Shown here: positions 45,001 through 54,732 of the stretch, in pieces
Position numbering within the stretch: position 1 is the first letter of the stretch
Layout: each line of letters begins with the position of its first letter
Source of the DNA: Salegentibacter salarius
GTDB taxonomy: Bacteria; Bacteroidota; Bacteroidia; Flavobacteriales; Flavobacteriaceae
Direction: 5' to 3'
Length of the DNA: 64,000 bases
Assembly (NCBI RefSeq): GCF_900168265.1
Contig: NZ_FVZF01000004.1
Span: forward strand, 62,001-126,000
Notes under the pieces: model-generated
Seen by the model: only the letters and a program-made list of their open reading frames with translations
What the model was told of the DNA's origin: nothing
Databases searched by the model: none
Translations under genes and position numbers: made by a program

Positions 45001-45552
45001 TTAAGAGATCAAATCTAAAGTTTGATCGCAAGAGGTGTTTTCACCTTCTTCTAATTCTTCTTTAAATTCAAAATTAAAGGTGTTTCTTAAAACCTCCTGG
45101 TCCAAAATTTCGGAAAGTTCCTGAGTATCTAGAAATTTATCATAGTAACCAATAACGCGGCTGTATTTTAAAGCTCGCTCCTGGTCTGGTTCATACATAG
45201 AAGCACTTAGTATAATTACATAAATCGAATTTTTATATTCAAAATTTTCAAGAAAATCCAAAACATCCCAGCCATTTACACGTGGCATATTTAGATCTAA
45301 AAAAATAAGTTTTAGATGCTCTGAGTTTGCGGTTTGTTTTAGGTGATCTATTAATTCGCCACCTTGCCAGAAGCCTTTTATTGGGCAATTCACTAATTTC
45401 TTTAAACTTCTTAATTCCAACTTTAAAATAAGTGAATTGTCTTCAGCTAGTAAAATCTCATACTTGGGGGGCTTCTGCATATGCTCGCTTTTGGAGCTAA
45501 AGTTTATGGGTGACTTTAACGCCATAAAGATAAGCTGTAAAGCTTTCGCCAC
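45001..45552 (-). CDS. Single-domain response regulator, atypical subclass
   Basis: Up to 183 aa; ATG at 45480 (MQKPPKYEILLAEDNS) is a likely alternative start giving 159 aa without the N-terminal extension. The receiver has the acidic pair in LLAEDNS, phospho-acceptor in FLDLNMPRVNGWDVL, the Ser switch in VIILSASMYEPD and the Lys in YDKF. The last ~35 residues are acidic. It resembles the RCP1/fused-kinase-partner response regulators of Bacteroidota. No kinase is adjacent; VanX-like gene is convergent. Confidence 0.85.
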   Translation of the reverse strand: MAKALQLIFMALKSPINFSSKSEHMQKPPKYEILLAEDNSLILKLELRSLKKLVNCPIKGFWQGGELIDHLKQTANSEHLKLIFLDLNMPRVNGWDVLDFLENFEYKNSIYVIILSASMYEPDQERALKYSRVIGYYDKFLDTQELSEILDQEVLRNTFNFEFKEELEEGENTSCDQTLDLIS

Positions 45553-45665
45553 AATAATAAAACCGCAATATTTATGAGATTAACCACAAGAAAAGTCATT
45601 GTGAATTCTACAAAATAAAAACTCACTATGAAATTTAGTATTTTCACTAAAATTCTATTAAATCA

Positions 45666-46064
45666 ATGAAGATAAAATTAGACGAGGAGAACAAGCAGCT
45701 AAAAATTGATGATAATATTAAAATCACCTATTGGATGCTGAAATTTGTAATGGTTTCAAATATATTTCAAATGGGACTCCGGGTTTTTAACACTCCGGTA
45801 GCTAACTGGGATTTTCTCACCTGGCTTTGGATTCCCATTGGTCTCGCATCCCTTCCTATATTATATTATTTTACTAAACTTAGCACTGAAGAGGTGATTC
45901 CTTTGGATGAAATTTAACATCCTATTCTAAAAAATTTCTTCGGAAGAAAACGCTTAAGCCTGAAACTTAAAAACGGCAAAACAAGACATATTCCAACCAA
46001 TTTGATTAAAGAAATGGAACAAATTCAGAATTTTATAAACTCACCACAGACAGCAACAACTTAA
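45666..46064 (+). pseudogene. Two-TM small protein interrupted by an in-frame stop
   Basis: The first 83 codons encode a hydrophilic start (MKIKLDEENKQLKIDD), two membrane helices (about 25-45 and 50-70) and LSTEEVIPLDEI, then TAA at 45915-45917. The same frame continues open for 48 more codons to a TAA at 46062-46064, giving HPILKNFFGRKRLSLKLK and NGKTRHIPTNLIKEM, a coherent basic C-terminal domain that looks like protein, not chance. One substitution (for example AAA to TAA) would explain it. Either a pseudogene or a truncated protein; identity unknown. Confidence 0.6.
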
Positions 46065-46077
46065 ATTCTGAAAATGA

Positions 46078-46093
46078 TCCCGAAACGTCGGGA
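46078..46093. repeat. TCCCGA/TCGGGA mini-hairpin
   Basis: TCCCGAAACGTCGGGA. A nearly identical hairpin sits inside the third copy of the two-hairpin repeat (48717-48732), and GAT and ACAGAATGATG flanks recall the same repeat family, so this is probably a fragment. Confidence 0.5.
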
Positions 46094-46114
46094 CAGAATG
46101 ATGAGTAAAAAATA

Positions 46115-46148
46115 AAACCCCGAAAAACGTTTATGCTTTTCGGGGTTT
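46115..46148. terminator. Bidirectional terminator
   Basis: AAACCCCGAAAA and TTTTCGGGGTTT pair perfectly around a ~10-nt loop. It lies downstream of the metalloprotease (minus) and of the broken two-TM gene (plus). Confidence 0.8.
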
Positions 46149-46169
46149 CTATTGATTTTCTGCTAAAAA

Positions 46170-48623
46170 TTAAGATTCTACATCTAAGGCAGCATTGATC
46201 CTCGCAATTAAATCTTCCCAGTGATATTGGGTCAACGAATGGTTTGTTCCAGATTTTCTACGATTTATCTCACGCTTTAATGTTTGCATTTCACCGCGCA
46301 TCAACGGCATAATATCAGATTTCAATAAAGCTTCGTTATCTTCAGCATTTAATTTTTGAAGATATTCTGAAGCAATATCTACATAAGAACGCTGAAGATT
46401 TCTCCGGTAAGCATCAACCTTATTTCTATTATAAAGTTCACTAAAAATACCTTTTCGTAAATCTTGCATTAAATTAACCGCCGTATAAGCCTTATTCCCA
46501 TTTACCTCCTCGTTAGCGATCATTCGGTTTAAACGATCTTCATCCAGCAAACTACTTAAGGCACGAGTTTGTAAATTCCGCACTCGTTCAATAGCTCCCG
46601 AAGCTTCAATTCGGTTTAAAATTCCCTGGTTAAGCAACCAATCGGGAGTGGTAAAAGCTTTTTCTACCAGGAACTCAACTGCTTCTTCCTGCTTTTTCTT
46701 CGGTACATTTTCATAAACCACGCCATCCTGATTGGAGGTTTTACGGGTTTCATAAACCCCGCCAACATTGGTGACCACATGAGAAACATAACCTCGCCAC
46801 ATATAAGTCAGCTCTCTGTACACTTCTTCAAGATCGTCATAAGCATAACCGTCTTTAGAAGTCCATTCAATTAAGTTTGGAACTACTTTTTTAAGATTCG
46901 CCAATCCATATTCACTGGCTTTCACCTGGTCGGCACCCAAACTCTCTCGTTGGGATTGTGGATCTACTCCGCCATAACCGTTTCCAAATTCATACCACGG
47001 ATTTCCAGCTTTTTCCAAAATCCATTCATCTAATTTTTCTTTCTCTGCTTCGGCAGACTCAGCTTCAGGCAAATATCGGTAACCCCAGTTGATGGCGTAT
47101 AAATCGTATGGCCCCATCATTCTAATATATCTCACTCCTTCATCTTCCGGTTGCGCAACGTAATTTACACGTGCATAATCCATGATTGAGGGCGTTAAAC
47201 CATATTTCTGGGTAAATTCTGCCGACCTTAAAGAATCTGTTGGGTAAGCTGAACTTGCTTTCATATTATGGGGTAAACCCAGCGCGTGGCCAACTTCGTG
47301 AGCAATTACCATACGCATCATTTCTCCAATTTCAGATTCGGGGGTGTTTAAAGTCCTGGCATCTTTGGTTTGCGCCCCGGCTTCAATCATATACCGGTTT
47401 CGGTAAGAACGCAAATGATTATGATACCAGATAATATCACTTTCAATAATCTCACCGGTCCGCGGATCGGTTACCGAAGGCCCCACCGCATTCCTGGTGG
47501 TACTGGCTACGTAACGAACCACGGAGTAACGCACATCTTCAGGGCTAAACTCTGGATCTTCTTCCTTTGTTGGTGGATCTTTAGCGATTATCGCATTTTT
47601 AAATCCTGCTTCTTCAAAAGCAACATTCCAGTCTTCAATTCCCTGCTTAAAATAAGGGCGCCATTTTTCAGGCGTGGCGGGATCTAAATAATAAACTATA
47701 GGCTCTTCAGGCTCTACCAGTTCACCACGCTTGTAAGCTTCAATATCTTTAGGCACTAATTGCCAACGACGAATCAATTCATAATCATCAGCTTTTAATT
47801 CATCTGAATTATAATCGTATTTATCTATGGTAAACCATCCCACTCGATGATCTGCAATTCTAGGTTGCATTTTATCGTCTGGCAACAGGATCATAGACTG
47901 GTTCATCATAATAGAAATTGTCCCGGCCTGGTCTCGTGTTGGCGGCTCTTCAGCCTCATATGTCATTACGTGTTTTACCTCCACGTTCTTTGGATAGGAA
48001 CTTGCAGACTCGATATAAGATCTGCTCTGGTCTAGTTTCTTTACTTTATAACGTTTCCGAAGTGAAGAAGAAAGTCCGTTAATGGCTTGCACCTCGTTTT
48101 CAAACAAATCACTCACCTCAATTACCACACTTGTGGAATCTGCATTATAAGTTTTAATTTCTGAACTAAACAGAATTGGAAAATAATTATTGGCCTGTAC
48201 CGATTTGTAAATAGGCGATTCTTCATCGCTCATATTTTCAAAACTAATCACCTTTACATCGATATTTCCTTTTCGTTTCGTCCATCGCACCACCTGTTCA
48301 TTTACTTTAGAACCGGCATTCACATAACCGCCGCCATAACCATCTGGCACACCGGCAATACGGCTTACCAAAAGCATATCTTTATCCAGCAAATCTACCG
48401 GAATTTCAAAGTAAAGTTTATCATCCACAAAATGCGTAGTAAAAAGTCCTTCATCAGATTCAGCTTCTGATGTGATGACCTCATCGTAGGATTTGAGTCC
48501 GTTTGTAGATTTTTTTGAAGTGTTTTCAGCCGACTTCTCTTTGCTGCCAAAAACAGATTTCTCACTTCCGCAGCCAGCTGCAAGTATTGCGGCCAACCCC
48601 AGAATAGGTAATTTTTTTATCAT
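46170..48623 (-). CDS. Zinc metalloprotease lipoprotein (DUF5117/DUF5118 type)
   Basis: 817 aa. Lipoprotein signal with Cys in LAAGCGSEKS. After a Ser/Lys/Glu-rich stretch come DUF5118- and DUF5117-like regions, then a metzincin-type catalytic domain: VIAHEVGHALGLPHNM supplies HExxHxxGxxH zinc ligands plus the catalytic Glu, with a Met-turn in PSIMDYARVNYV. The C-terminal ~250 residues are helical. Homologs are periplasmic or outer-membrane-anchored proteases of Bacteroidota with unknown substrates. Monocistronic. Confidence 0.9.
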   Translation of the reverse strand: MIKKLPILGLAAILAAGCGSEKSVFGSKEKSAENTSKKSTNGLKSYDEVITSEAESDEGLFTTHFVDDKLYFEIPVDLLDKDMLLVSRIAGVPDGYGGGYVNAGSKVNEQVVRWTKRKGNIDVKVISFENMSDEESPIYKSVQANNYFPILFSSEIKTYNADSTSVVIEVSDLFENEVQAINGLSSSLRKRYKVKKLDQSRSYIESASSYPKNVEVKHVMTYEAEEPPTRDQAGTISIMMNQSMILLPDDKMQPRIADHRVGWFTIDKYDYNSDELKADDYELIRRWQLVPKDIEAYKRGELVEPEEPIVYYLDPATPEKWRPYFKQGIEDWNVAFEEAGFKNAIIAKDPPTKEEDPEFSPEDVRYSVVRYVASTTRNAVGPSVTDPRTGEIIESDIIWYHNHLRSYRNRYMIEAGAQTKDARTLNTPESEIGEMMRMVIAHEVGHALGLPHNMKASSAYPTDSLRSAEFTQKYGLTPSIMDYARVNYVAQPEDEGVRYIRMMGPYDLYAINWGYRYLPEAESAEAEKEKLDEWILEKAGNPWYEFGNGYGGVDPQSQRESLGADQVKASEYGLANLKKVVPNLIEWTSKDGYAYDDLEEVYRELTYMWRGYVSHVVTNVGGVYETRKTSNQDGVVYENVPKKKQEEAVEFLVEKAFTTPDWLLNQGILNRIEASGAIERVRNLQTRALSSLLDEDRLNRMIANEEVNGNKAYTAVNLMQDLRKGIFSELYNRNKVDAYRRNLQRSYVDIASEYLQKLNAEDNEALLKSDIMPLMRGEMQTLKREINRRKSGTNHSLTQYHWEDLIARINAALDVES

Positions 48624-48706
48624 GAATTTTTTATTTTGGCTTCAAGATAAGGAAACCTGATAAATGGTTGAAATAATCAGAAGGGAAGAATCTAAATTAG
48701 CAATAC

Positions 48707-48798
48707 CGTCAAGCTGTCCCGAAACTTCGGGATTGTTTCAGCTTCTAACATACTTAAAATGTTCACATCTTAGATCCTGAAACAAGTTCAGGATGACG
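48707..48798 (+). repeat. Two-hairpin dispersed repeat, copy 3 (with internal hairpin)
   Basis: CGTCAAGCTG, then a hairpin TCCCGAAACTTCGGGA (48717-48732) in place of AACT, TTGTTTCAGCTTCTAACA, a longer spacer, and TTAGATCCTGAAACAAGT plus TCAGGATGACG. Same family as 14350-14426 and 34419-34480. Confidence 0.8.
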
Positions 48799-48825
48799 TA
48801 TAAAAGCTTTCAAAATTAGCTTTTC

Positions 48826-49587
48826 TTACTCAGAAGAAATCTTAGACCTGCTTTCAGTATTCATCCATCTATCCCAGAAGGTGAAATAAAGTCCGAAATT
48901 GGTTTTGAACTCGGCGTGGTGAAAATGATGATGCGTAGCACCAATAAACATTTTTCCGAAGCGGCTTTTCATAAAAGCTTTTGGGTAAATCTCAATATCC
49001 AAATGATTTATCACACTGCTAAGCGTCATAAAAATTAAATAAAAGCCAATTACAATTGGATGAACAGGCAGGAAGAGCAGAATTACCGGAACTACTATAG
49101 CTTCGACCAGTGATTCCCAGGGATGAAAGGAAAAAGCCGTCCATGGGCTGGGCACTAAACTATCGTGATGTACTTTATGAATTTTCCTAAAAACCTTTGG
49201 ATTATGCATCCAGCGATGCACCCAATAATAATAAGTTTCGTGAAGCAGAGAGAGTAAAATGAAGCTCACTAGTAAATACCATAATCCAAATTTATCAAGA
49301 TCCAGATAAATTGCGGTAAAGCCTTTTTGCCATAGGAAATAAGTGATCGCGCCAAAAAACCCAAAAATTACCGAAGACCACATACTCCAGTAAATCTCCT
49401 TTTTTAACTGCCCTTTTCTAAAACCGCGTTTACTTAATCTTTTACTGCTGAATTTTTCACTTTTCAGTCTGTAATAATACCAGTAGAATATTCCTGCAGA
49501 AACCAGGTACCTGAGAAAAACTGCTGCAAAAAAGATAAGCACACAAACAAAGAAAAGCCCCGGATTATTAATTTCAAAGAAAATCAT
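48826..49587 (-). CDS. Sterol desaturase/fatty acid hydroxylase family membrane enzyme
   Basis: 253 aa, four to five membrane helices. The three di-iron histidine boxes are HETYYYWVHRWMH, HKVHHDS and HHHFHHAEF, placed as in the sterol desaturase/alkylglycerol monooxygenase superfamily. It differs from the other hydroxylase at 8362-9027, which is closer to Scs7. Substrate unknown (sterol-like, carotenoid or acyl). Monocistronic. Confidence 0.88.
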   Translation of the reverse strand: MIFFEINNPGLFFVCVLIFFAAVFLRYLVSAGIFYWYYYRLKSEKFSSKRLSKRGFRKGQLKKEIYWSMWSSVIFGFFGAITYFLWQKGFTAIYLDLDKFGLWYLLVSFILLSLLHETYYYWVHRWMHNPKVFRKIHKVHHDSLVPSPWTAFSFHPWESLVEAIVVPVILLFLPVHPIVIGFYLIFMTLSSVINHLDIEIYPKAFMKSRFGKMFIGATHHHFHHAEFKTNFGLYFTFWDRWMNTESRSKISSE

Positions 49588-49683
49588 AGTCTACTAAAAT
49601 AGTAAAGATAAAATATGCGTGAATTTAAATCTTTCAATTTTTTATAAAAACTACCTCCAGAGCTACTTTTCCATGATTTTTCT

Positions 49684-50352
49684 CTATTGATCGTCTAAAG
49701 TTACTGCATCTGGATCTACCCCTAACTTTTCTAAAATATCTCCTATCTCTTCCGTCATTTTAGGAGGACCACATACATAGAATTTTTCATCAAAATCTTC
49801 TATATGTTTCTTTAAGAAATCTTCATCAATATAAGCATTGGTAAACTGGGTGTCTTTCTGGTCGGTAATTACATACGTGGCATTTTTTCCTAACATAGCA
49901 TCTAATTCCTCTTTCAGAATAATATCTTTATCAGATTTATTAGAGTAAAATAATTTAATGCCATCTAATTTATTCTTTTTCTTTAGCTCACGAAGCATCG
50001 CGATATAAGGTGTTATTCCTGCACCTCCAGCGATAATATATCCGGGCCCTTTATATTCTATGGCGCCCCAGGTATCGCGAACAATCAATTCGTCTCCCGG
50101 TTTTAATTTACCTAACTGTTCAGTTACTCCATCGTGATCTGGGTAGATCTTAATAGTAAATTCTAAAAAATCGTCTTCATTTAAACTGGTAAATGTAAAC
50201 GGTCTTTTTTCATTTTTCCATTTTTCGGTATTTATAGAAACCTCGGTAGCGTGCCCCGGCGTAAATTTATAACCATCTGGCTTTTCTACGATAAACTGTT
50301 TCACATCGTGAGTTACCGGCTTAACTTCTTTAATTTTTACTGTCTTTTCCAT
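49684..50352 (-). CDS. FAD-dependent ferredoxin/flavodoxin-NADP reductase-like protein
   Basis: 222 aa, no iron-sulfur domain. The N-terminal FAD-binding barrel has RPFTFTS (flavin contact); the C-terminal NAD(P) domain has the GGAGITPYIAMLRE glycine loop and YVCGPPKM. It fits the FNR superfamily, single-domain-electron-input type, possibly reducing a ferredoxin, heme or nitric-oxide-handling partner. Alone in its transcription unit, so the partner cannot be guessed. Confidence 0.88.
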   Translation of the reverse strand: MEKTVKIKEVKPVTHDVKQFIVEKPDGYKFTPGHATEVSINTEKWKNEKRPFTFTSLNEDDFLEFTIKIYPDHDGVTEQLGKLKPGDELIVRDTWGAIEYKGPGYIIAGGAGITPYIAMLRELKKKNKLDGIKLFYSNKSDKDIILKEELDAMLGKNATYVITDQKDTQFTNAYIDEDFLKKHIEDFDEKFYVCGPPKMTEEIGDILEKLGVDPDAVTLDDQ

Positions 50353-50554
50353 TTCCTCTTTTTAAATTCTTTATGTTGAATTTACCGGTTTATAAAGTTG
50401 GTTTCAAGACATTTAACCTTCTTTAAAGAGTTTAAGCTCCAGTTTTAAGGAAGCTTTATAAATCTCAACCTGCAAAAGCCTTTAAAGAAAACTAATAAGC
50501 CCGGGCGATAAAAACAATTTCTTATATTCGACTTTAGTTTGAAATCGTGAATCC

Positions 50555-52330
50555 ATGAAGCCAACCATCCCAATTAACAAGGTTTTTATTATTTTTTTGC
50601 TTTTGCTTTCCGGCTCAAGTATTCAAGCCCAGTTTCCTTTATCAACTAATCAGGATAAGGAACAGGAAACAGAAAAAATTCCTGACGATCCATTGGGAAG
50701 AAGAACTCCCCGTGGCACCGTAAATGGATTTATAGATGCTATGGCAGGGTTAAATTATAATAGGGCAGCCAGGTTTCTAAATTTTCCGGTCGGTATCTCC
50801 ACACAGGAAGAAAAAGAGAAAATTATACAAATCCTGCAGCGTTTATTTGATCAAAAAGGAAACATTGAGCCTTATTATGCCATTAGCAATAAGCCTAGCG
50901 GAGAAATAGATGACGGTATAAATGAAGACCTGGAAAAAATTGGAAGTGTAAAATCCGAGGATGGTGAAAAAATAGATATTTTTCTTGAAAAATACGACGA
51001 CGAAGAGGGCTACCCCATTTGGCTTTTTTCTGACGAAACTACACGGGCCATCAGCACTCTTAACACTGCAAACCCGGCATTAATTGACCAAATATTACCT
51101 GATAGCTTTAAAAAATATCTTTGGGGTGGGGTTCCCGCGGGACAATGGATAATTGCCCTGGTACTACTCGCTCTAAGTTATTTTATTTCTCTATTAATAG
51201 TTTCAATTATAATCTTTCTACTGAGAAAATTATGGAAGAAAGCGAGGCATTCACCAGTTTCAGGAATTATCACGACCTTAAAACTACCTGTAAAGCTTTA
51301 TTTAGCAGTATGGATATTCGTATCGCTTTCAAGAAATCTTGAACTCTCCATTATTTTAAGGCAAAAATTTAGTGCCATTACCATAACCGTAGGAATAGCG
51401 GCCATCCTTATTCTTTTGTGGAGGTTATCAGATTTTATTGGTAAAATAACCCAGGAAAAAATGGTGTTAAGGGGTAATCCCGCCGGAGTTTCCATAGTTC
51501 TTTTTCTACAGCGTGCCGCTAAGATCGCAATTGTGGCTTTTGGTATTATCGCTATTTTGGGAGCAGTGGGAATTGACGTAACTACTGGGCTTGCTGCATT
51601 AGGAATTGGTGGTATTGCGCTGGCTCTTGGCGCCCAGAAAACTATAGAAAATTTTGTTGGAAGCGTTACTTTAATAGCCGACAGGCCTATTAGGGTTGGG
51701 GATTTTTGTAAGGTAGGAGAAGTTACGGGTCACATTGAAAAAATAGGCATTCGTTCTACCCGAATTCGCACTTTAGACCGAACGGTAGTAACGATTCCCA
51801 ATGGTGCTTTTTCATCTGATACTATTGAAAATTATGCACATCGCGATAGGTTCAGATTTGTAAGCGTTTTAAATTTTAGATACGAAACCTCATCAGATCA
51901 ATTGCGTTTTTTACTTACAGAACTTCGAAAAGTACTTTATGCGCATCCAAAAGTATACGAAGAGCCGGCAAGAATAAGATTTATAGGTTTTGGCGCACAT
52001 TCATTAGACCTGGAAGTTTTTGCCTATTTAGATGCGCGTAATTATGACGAATTCCTGGAAATACGTGAAGATCTTATGCTAAGAATGATGGAAGTTGTAG
52101 ACCGCAGTGGCACCGACTTCGCCTTCCCTTCTCAAACTATTTACTTCGGAAAAGACAAGGGGCTTTCTAAAGAGAAATCGGCTGAAGCTGAGGCCGAAGT
52201 TGAAAACTGGAAAAAGGAGTGGGAAATGCCACTTCCGCAATTTACCCGGGAACAAATTGACGCACTTAGAAACAAAAGCAGTTATCCTCCCGAAGGTTCG
52301 AGTACGGGAATTGAAAAAAGTAAAACCTAA
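50555..52330 (+). CDS. MscS-family mechanosensitive channel with extracytoplasmic domain
   Basis: 591 aa. Signal peptide (1-26, ending SIQAQ), then an acidic periplasmic domain of ~165 residues, several membrane helices (about 195-370) and an MscS channel. The pore helix is visible as GLAALGIGGIALALGAQKTIENFVG, alternating Gly/Ala as in MscS TM3, followed by the beta domain (RPIRVGDFCKVGEVTGHIEKIGIRSTRIRTLD is split by conserved glycines). It releases solutes during osmotic down-shock; larger members may have other roles. TATATTCG at 50523-50530 resembles a -7 box. The YihY gene follows. Confidence 0.92.
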   Translation: MKPTIPINKVFIIFLLLLSGSSIQAQFPLSTNQDKEQETEKIPDDPLGRRTPRGTVNGFIDAMAGLNYNRAARFLNFPVGISTQEEKEKIIQILQRLFDQKGNIEPYYAISNKPSGEIDDGINEDLEKIGSVKSEDGEKIDIFLEKYDDEEGYPIWLFSDETTRAISTLNTANPALIDQILPDSFKKYLWGGVPAGQWIIALVLLALSYFISLLIVSIIIFLLRKLWKKARHSPVSGIITTLKLPVKLYLAVWIFVSLSRNLELSIILRQKFSAITITVGIAAILILLWRLSDFIGKITQEKMVLRGNPAGVSIVLFLQRAAKIAIVAFGIIAILGAVGIDVTTGLAALGIGGIALALGAQKTIENFVGSVTLIADRPIRVGDFCKVGEVTGHIEKIGIRSTRIRTLDRTVVTIPNGAFSSDTIENYAHRDRFRFVSVLNFRYETSSDQLRFLLTELRKVLYAHPKVYEEPARIRFIGFGAHSLDLEVFAYLDARNYDEFLEIREDLMLRMMEVVDRSGTDFAFPSQTIYFGKDKGLSKEKSAEAEAEVENWKKEWEMPLPQFTREQIDALRNKSSYPPEGSSTGIEKSKT

Positions 52331-52402
52331 ATAAATTAAAATATTTTTCAATATATATTCATTGAATATAGAAGCATTTTTAAATACCCAGAGCCATTAG
52401 AG

Positions 52403-53383
52403 ATGAGTGAAACGAAGAAAAAAAGAAAATACCGTGGAGAAGAAGCAAAATGGCCTCATCAAATTCCGTTTTCTGGGTGGATAGATATTGGAAAACGTGT
52501 TTACAAGGAAATGAAATTTGATCATGTGCAGATAATTTCGGCAGGAGTTGCCTTTTATTTCTTTCTTGCTATTTTTCCCACTATCGTCGCCGCCATCTCA
52601 ATTTATAGTCTTGTACTGGAACCTGCCCGAATTGAAGAACAAATTTCATACTTAAATTTAATTTTACCCGACCAGGCTTTTGGGATGATGACCGATTTCC
52701 TGGAACCCGTTCTGGAACGTTCCAAAAAGGAAATTGGCTGGGGATTATTCATAAGTATTATGATAAGTATTTGGAGTGCCAATAAGGGAACAAGTGCACT
52801 TTTGCAAGGTATTAATATTGCTTACGATGAAATTGATGGCCGGGGAATTATCATGAAAAATCTGCTTAGCCTGCTTTTTACCCTGGGAGGTTTAGTGATA
52901 GGACTTATTAGCTTATTAATTGTGATCTTCTTTCCGTTACTCGTAAAAAACCTGGGCTTAACTCCTCAATTAGAAAACATGTTAAACTGGTTACGCTGGG
53001 TTTTCCTGGGACTCATTTTAATTTTTAATTTAAGCATGATCTATAAAATTGCTCCTTACAGAACAAACCCAAGATTTGGTTGGGTAAGCTGGGGCGCAGT
53101 AATTGGCTCTTTGTTCTGGCTGGCCGGTTCTATATTATTTTCGTGGTATGTAGCGAATTTTGGAAGTTATGACGATCTCTACGGAAGTTTTGCCGCGGTA
53201 GCAATTTTAATGCTATGGTTATTTCTTACTGCTTTTATCATCTTAATGGGAGCCGAAATAAATTCAGAAATGGAACATCAAACCCGTTACGACACCACAA
53301 TAGGATTAGAAAGACCAATGGGAGAAAGAAACGCCTACCACGCAGATCATTGCGCGGTAGAAAACCCCGATGAGGATTGTTAA
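52403..53383 (+). CDS. YihY/BrkB family membrane protein
   Basis: 326 aa with six predicted membrane helices. Family hallmarks: ISAGVAFYFFLAIFPTIVAAIS, then WSANKGTSALLQGINIAYDE and the C-terminal YDDLYGSFAAVAILMLWLFLTAFIILMGAEIN. YihY was long mislabelled ribonuclease BN; current opinion treats it as a membrane transporter-like protein. It lies 72 bp downstream of mscS on the same strand. The C-terminus is His/Asp-rich (NAYHADHCAVENPDEDC). Confidence 0.9.
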   Translation: MSETKKKRKYRGEEAKWPHQIPFSGWIDIGKRVYKEMKFDHVQIISAGVAFYFFLAIFPTIVAAISIYSLVLEPARIEEQISYLNLILPDQAFGMMTDFLEPVLERSKKEIGWGLFISIMISIWSANKGTSALLQGINIAYDEIDGRGIIMKNLLSLLFTLGGLVIGLISLLIVIFFPLLVKNLGLTPQLENMLNWLRWVFLGLILIFNLSMIYKIAPYRTNPRFGWVSWGAVIGSLFWLAGSILFSWYVANFGSYDDLYGSFAAVAILMLWLFLTAFIILMGAEINSEMEHQTRYDTTIGLERPMGERNAYHADHCAVENPDEDC

Positions 53384-53398
53384 TGAATCAGAGAAAAA

Positions 53399-54542
53399 TC
53401 ACAAGTCAAATCCAAAATCCTCTTCCTCTAATTCCTCTGCTTTTGCAAGGTCTTGAATAAATTCGTCAATTTGGTTTTTAGTAACATTAGGCATACAGAT
53501 AATATGTGACACCTCACCCTCGGTAGCCAATTGCCATTTTTGCTTTACCGCATCAGGCGTTCTTGGCATCACAACGGTTAGCGACCCCGGATTGCTCCAT
53601 GCTTCCACTCCTATTTCTTTAAGCTGATTTTTGCAATATTCCGCAACTTCAAGTCCGTGTAGGTAACGGGCTTTCATCCCTTCTTCCCCCAACTGCTTAA
53701 GGGCATACCAAAGAAACAAAGGACTATGTCCATATCGTCGTATCTAAAGAACCTATATAAGAAATACCTTTCGCAATACGATCTCTATGACCTCTTTTGG
53801 TGATGATTACTCCGCAAGGAATAGGTGAACCTACGAATTTATGGCCGCTAATAGATATACTATCTGCGCCATCTTTAAAATCAAAAGGCACTCTTGGCTC
53901 CATAAAAGCGCCATAACTTCCGGAAAGGGCCGCATCACAATGAATGTAGTGATCTTGTACCGCAAGATTTCTTAGAATACCTTTTATTCGAGAAACATCA
54001 TCTTTAGCCTCTTTCATCGTGGTTCCAAAAGTGGTAAGCACTATAGCAGGTTTATGCCGATTCATTCTCAAGGTATTCTCAAAATCTTCATAATCTATCT
54101 CCCCATTCTCCTGCGACCTTATCACAATACTCGGAATATTTAGCAGATGAATATTCTTGCGCACACTGTAATGAGTAGATTCTGAATAATACACCATTGC
54201 CTTAGGATACATTTCCCGGGCCAGGTAAAGACCATACAAGTTACTTTCAGATCCTCCATTGGTAACATAACCCCAATAGTCTTTTGGGTGAGCTCGAAAA
54301 AGTTTGGCAAAGAAAGCCACTACTTCCTTCTCCATTTCGTGTGTTTGCACTTTCCAGGTTCCCTCTTCAAAAGGATCGCCAAGGTTATTAATTGGATATT
54401 GTAAAAATGGGGTAAGCTCAGAATAATCGAAGTCTTTAGAAACCGGATATCCAAGGAAAGTGTCTCTCGATTTCCCTAAGCTTTCCTTTAAATTTTCTAA
54501 TCTTTCTCTGTCTTTTTCTGCTAAATTTCGCTTGGTCACCAC
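53399..54542 (-). pseudogene. hdc: PLP histidine decarboxylase broken by a short deletion
   Basis: Group II PLP decarboxylase: YVTNGGSESNLYGLYLARE, FGTTMKEAKDD, CDAALSGSYGAF and the Schiff-base lysine in SISGHKFVGSPIPCGV all match histidine decarboxylases. After GSLDTTI the frame runs into TAG (53724-53726). The expected motif SGSRNGHSPLFLWYA is present only from GHSPLFLWYA onward in another frame: the codons for SGSRN are reduced to a single T, which I infer to be a 14-nt deletion near 53731. The C-terminal part continues normally to GFDL. The gene cannot make a normal enzyme. Confidence 0.85.
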
Positions 54543-54663
54543 TATTTTACTGTTTTTGAAAATTTGCGTGAAAGTAGCTATTCTTTAAGAGTTCCCGTAA
54601 ATTTTGGAATTAAATTTAACTGAAAGAAAGTTAGAAACCGATAAAAATACGGCATCAATGTTT

Positions 54664-54732
54664 TAAAAACAAAAAAGCCTTGAAAATCAAAGGATTAACA
54701 AGGCTTTAAGTACTCGGGACGGGACTTTAACC
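54664..54732. repeat. Left attachment-site repeat (attL)
   Basis: Matches 63628-63696 at 67 of 69 positions; differences at 54692 (G versus T) and 54728 (T versus G). It carries a copy of the tRNA terminator hairpin (AAGCCTTG...CAAGGCTT) and the last 22 nt of tRNA-Leu, but no further tRNA sequence, so it is not a tRNA gene. Confidence 0.85.

Noticed and set aside
54707-54732. A second tRNA-Leu gene at the left end of the island
   Set aside because: Only the last 22 nt of the tRNA are present; there is no anticodon or D-arm, so it is the attachment repeat.
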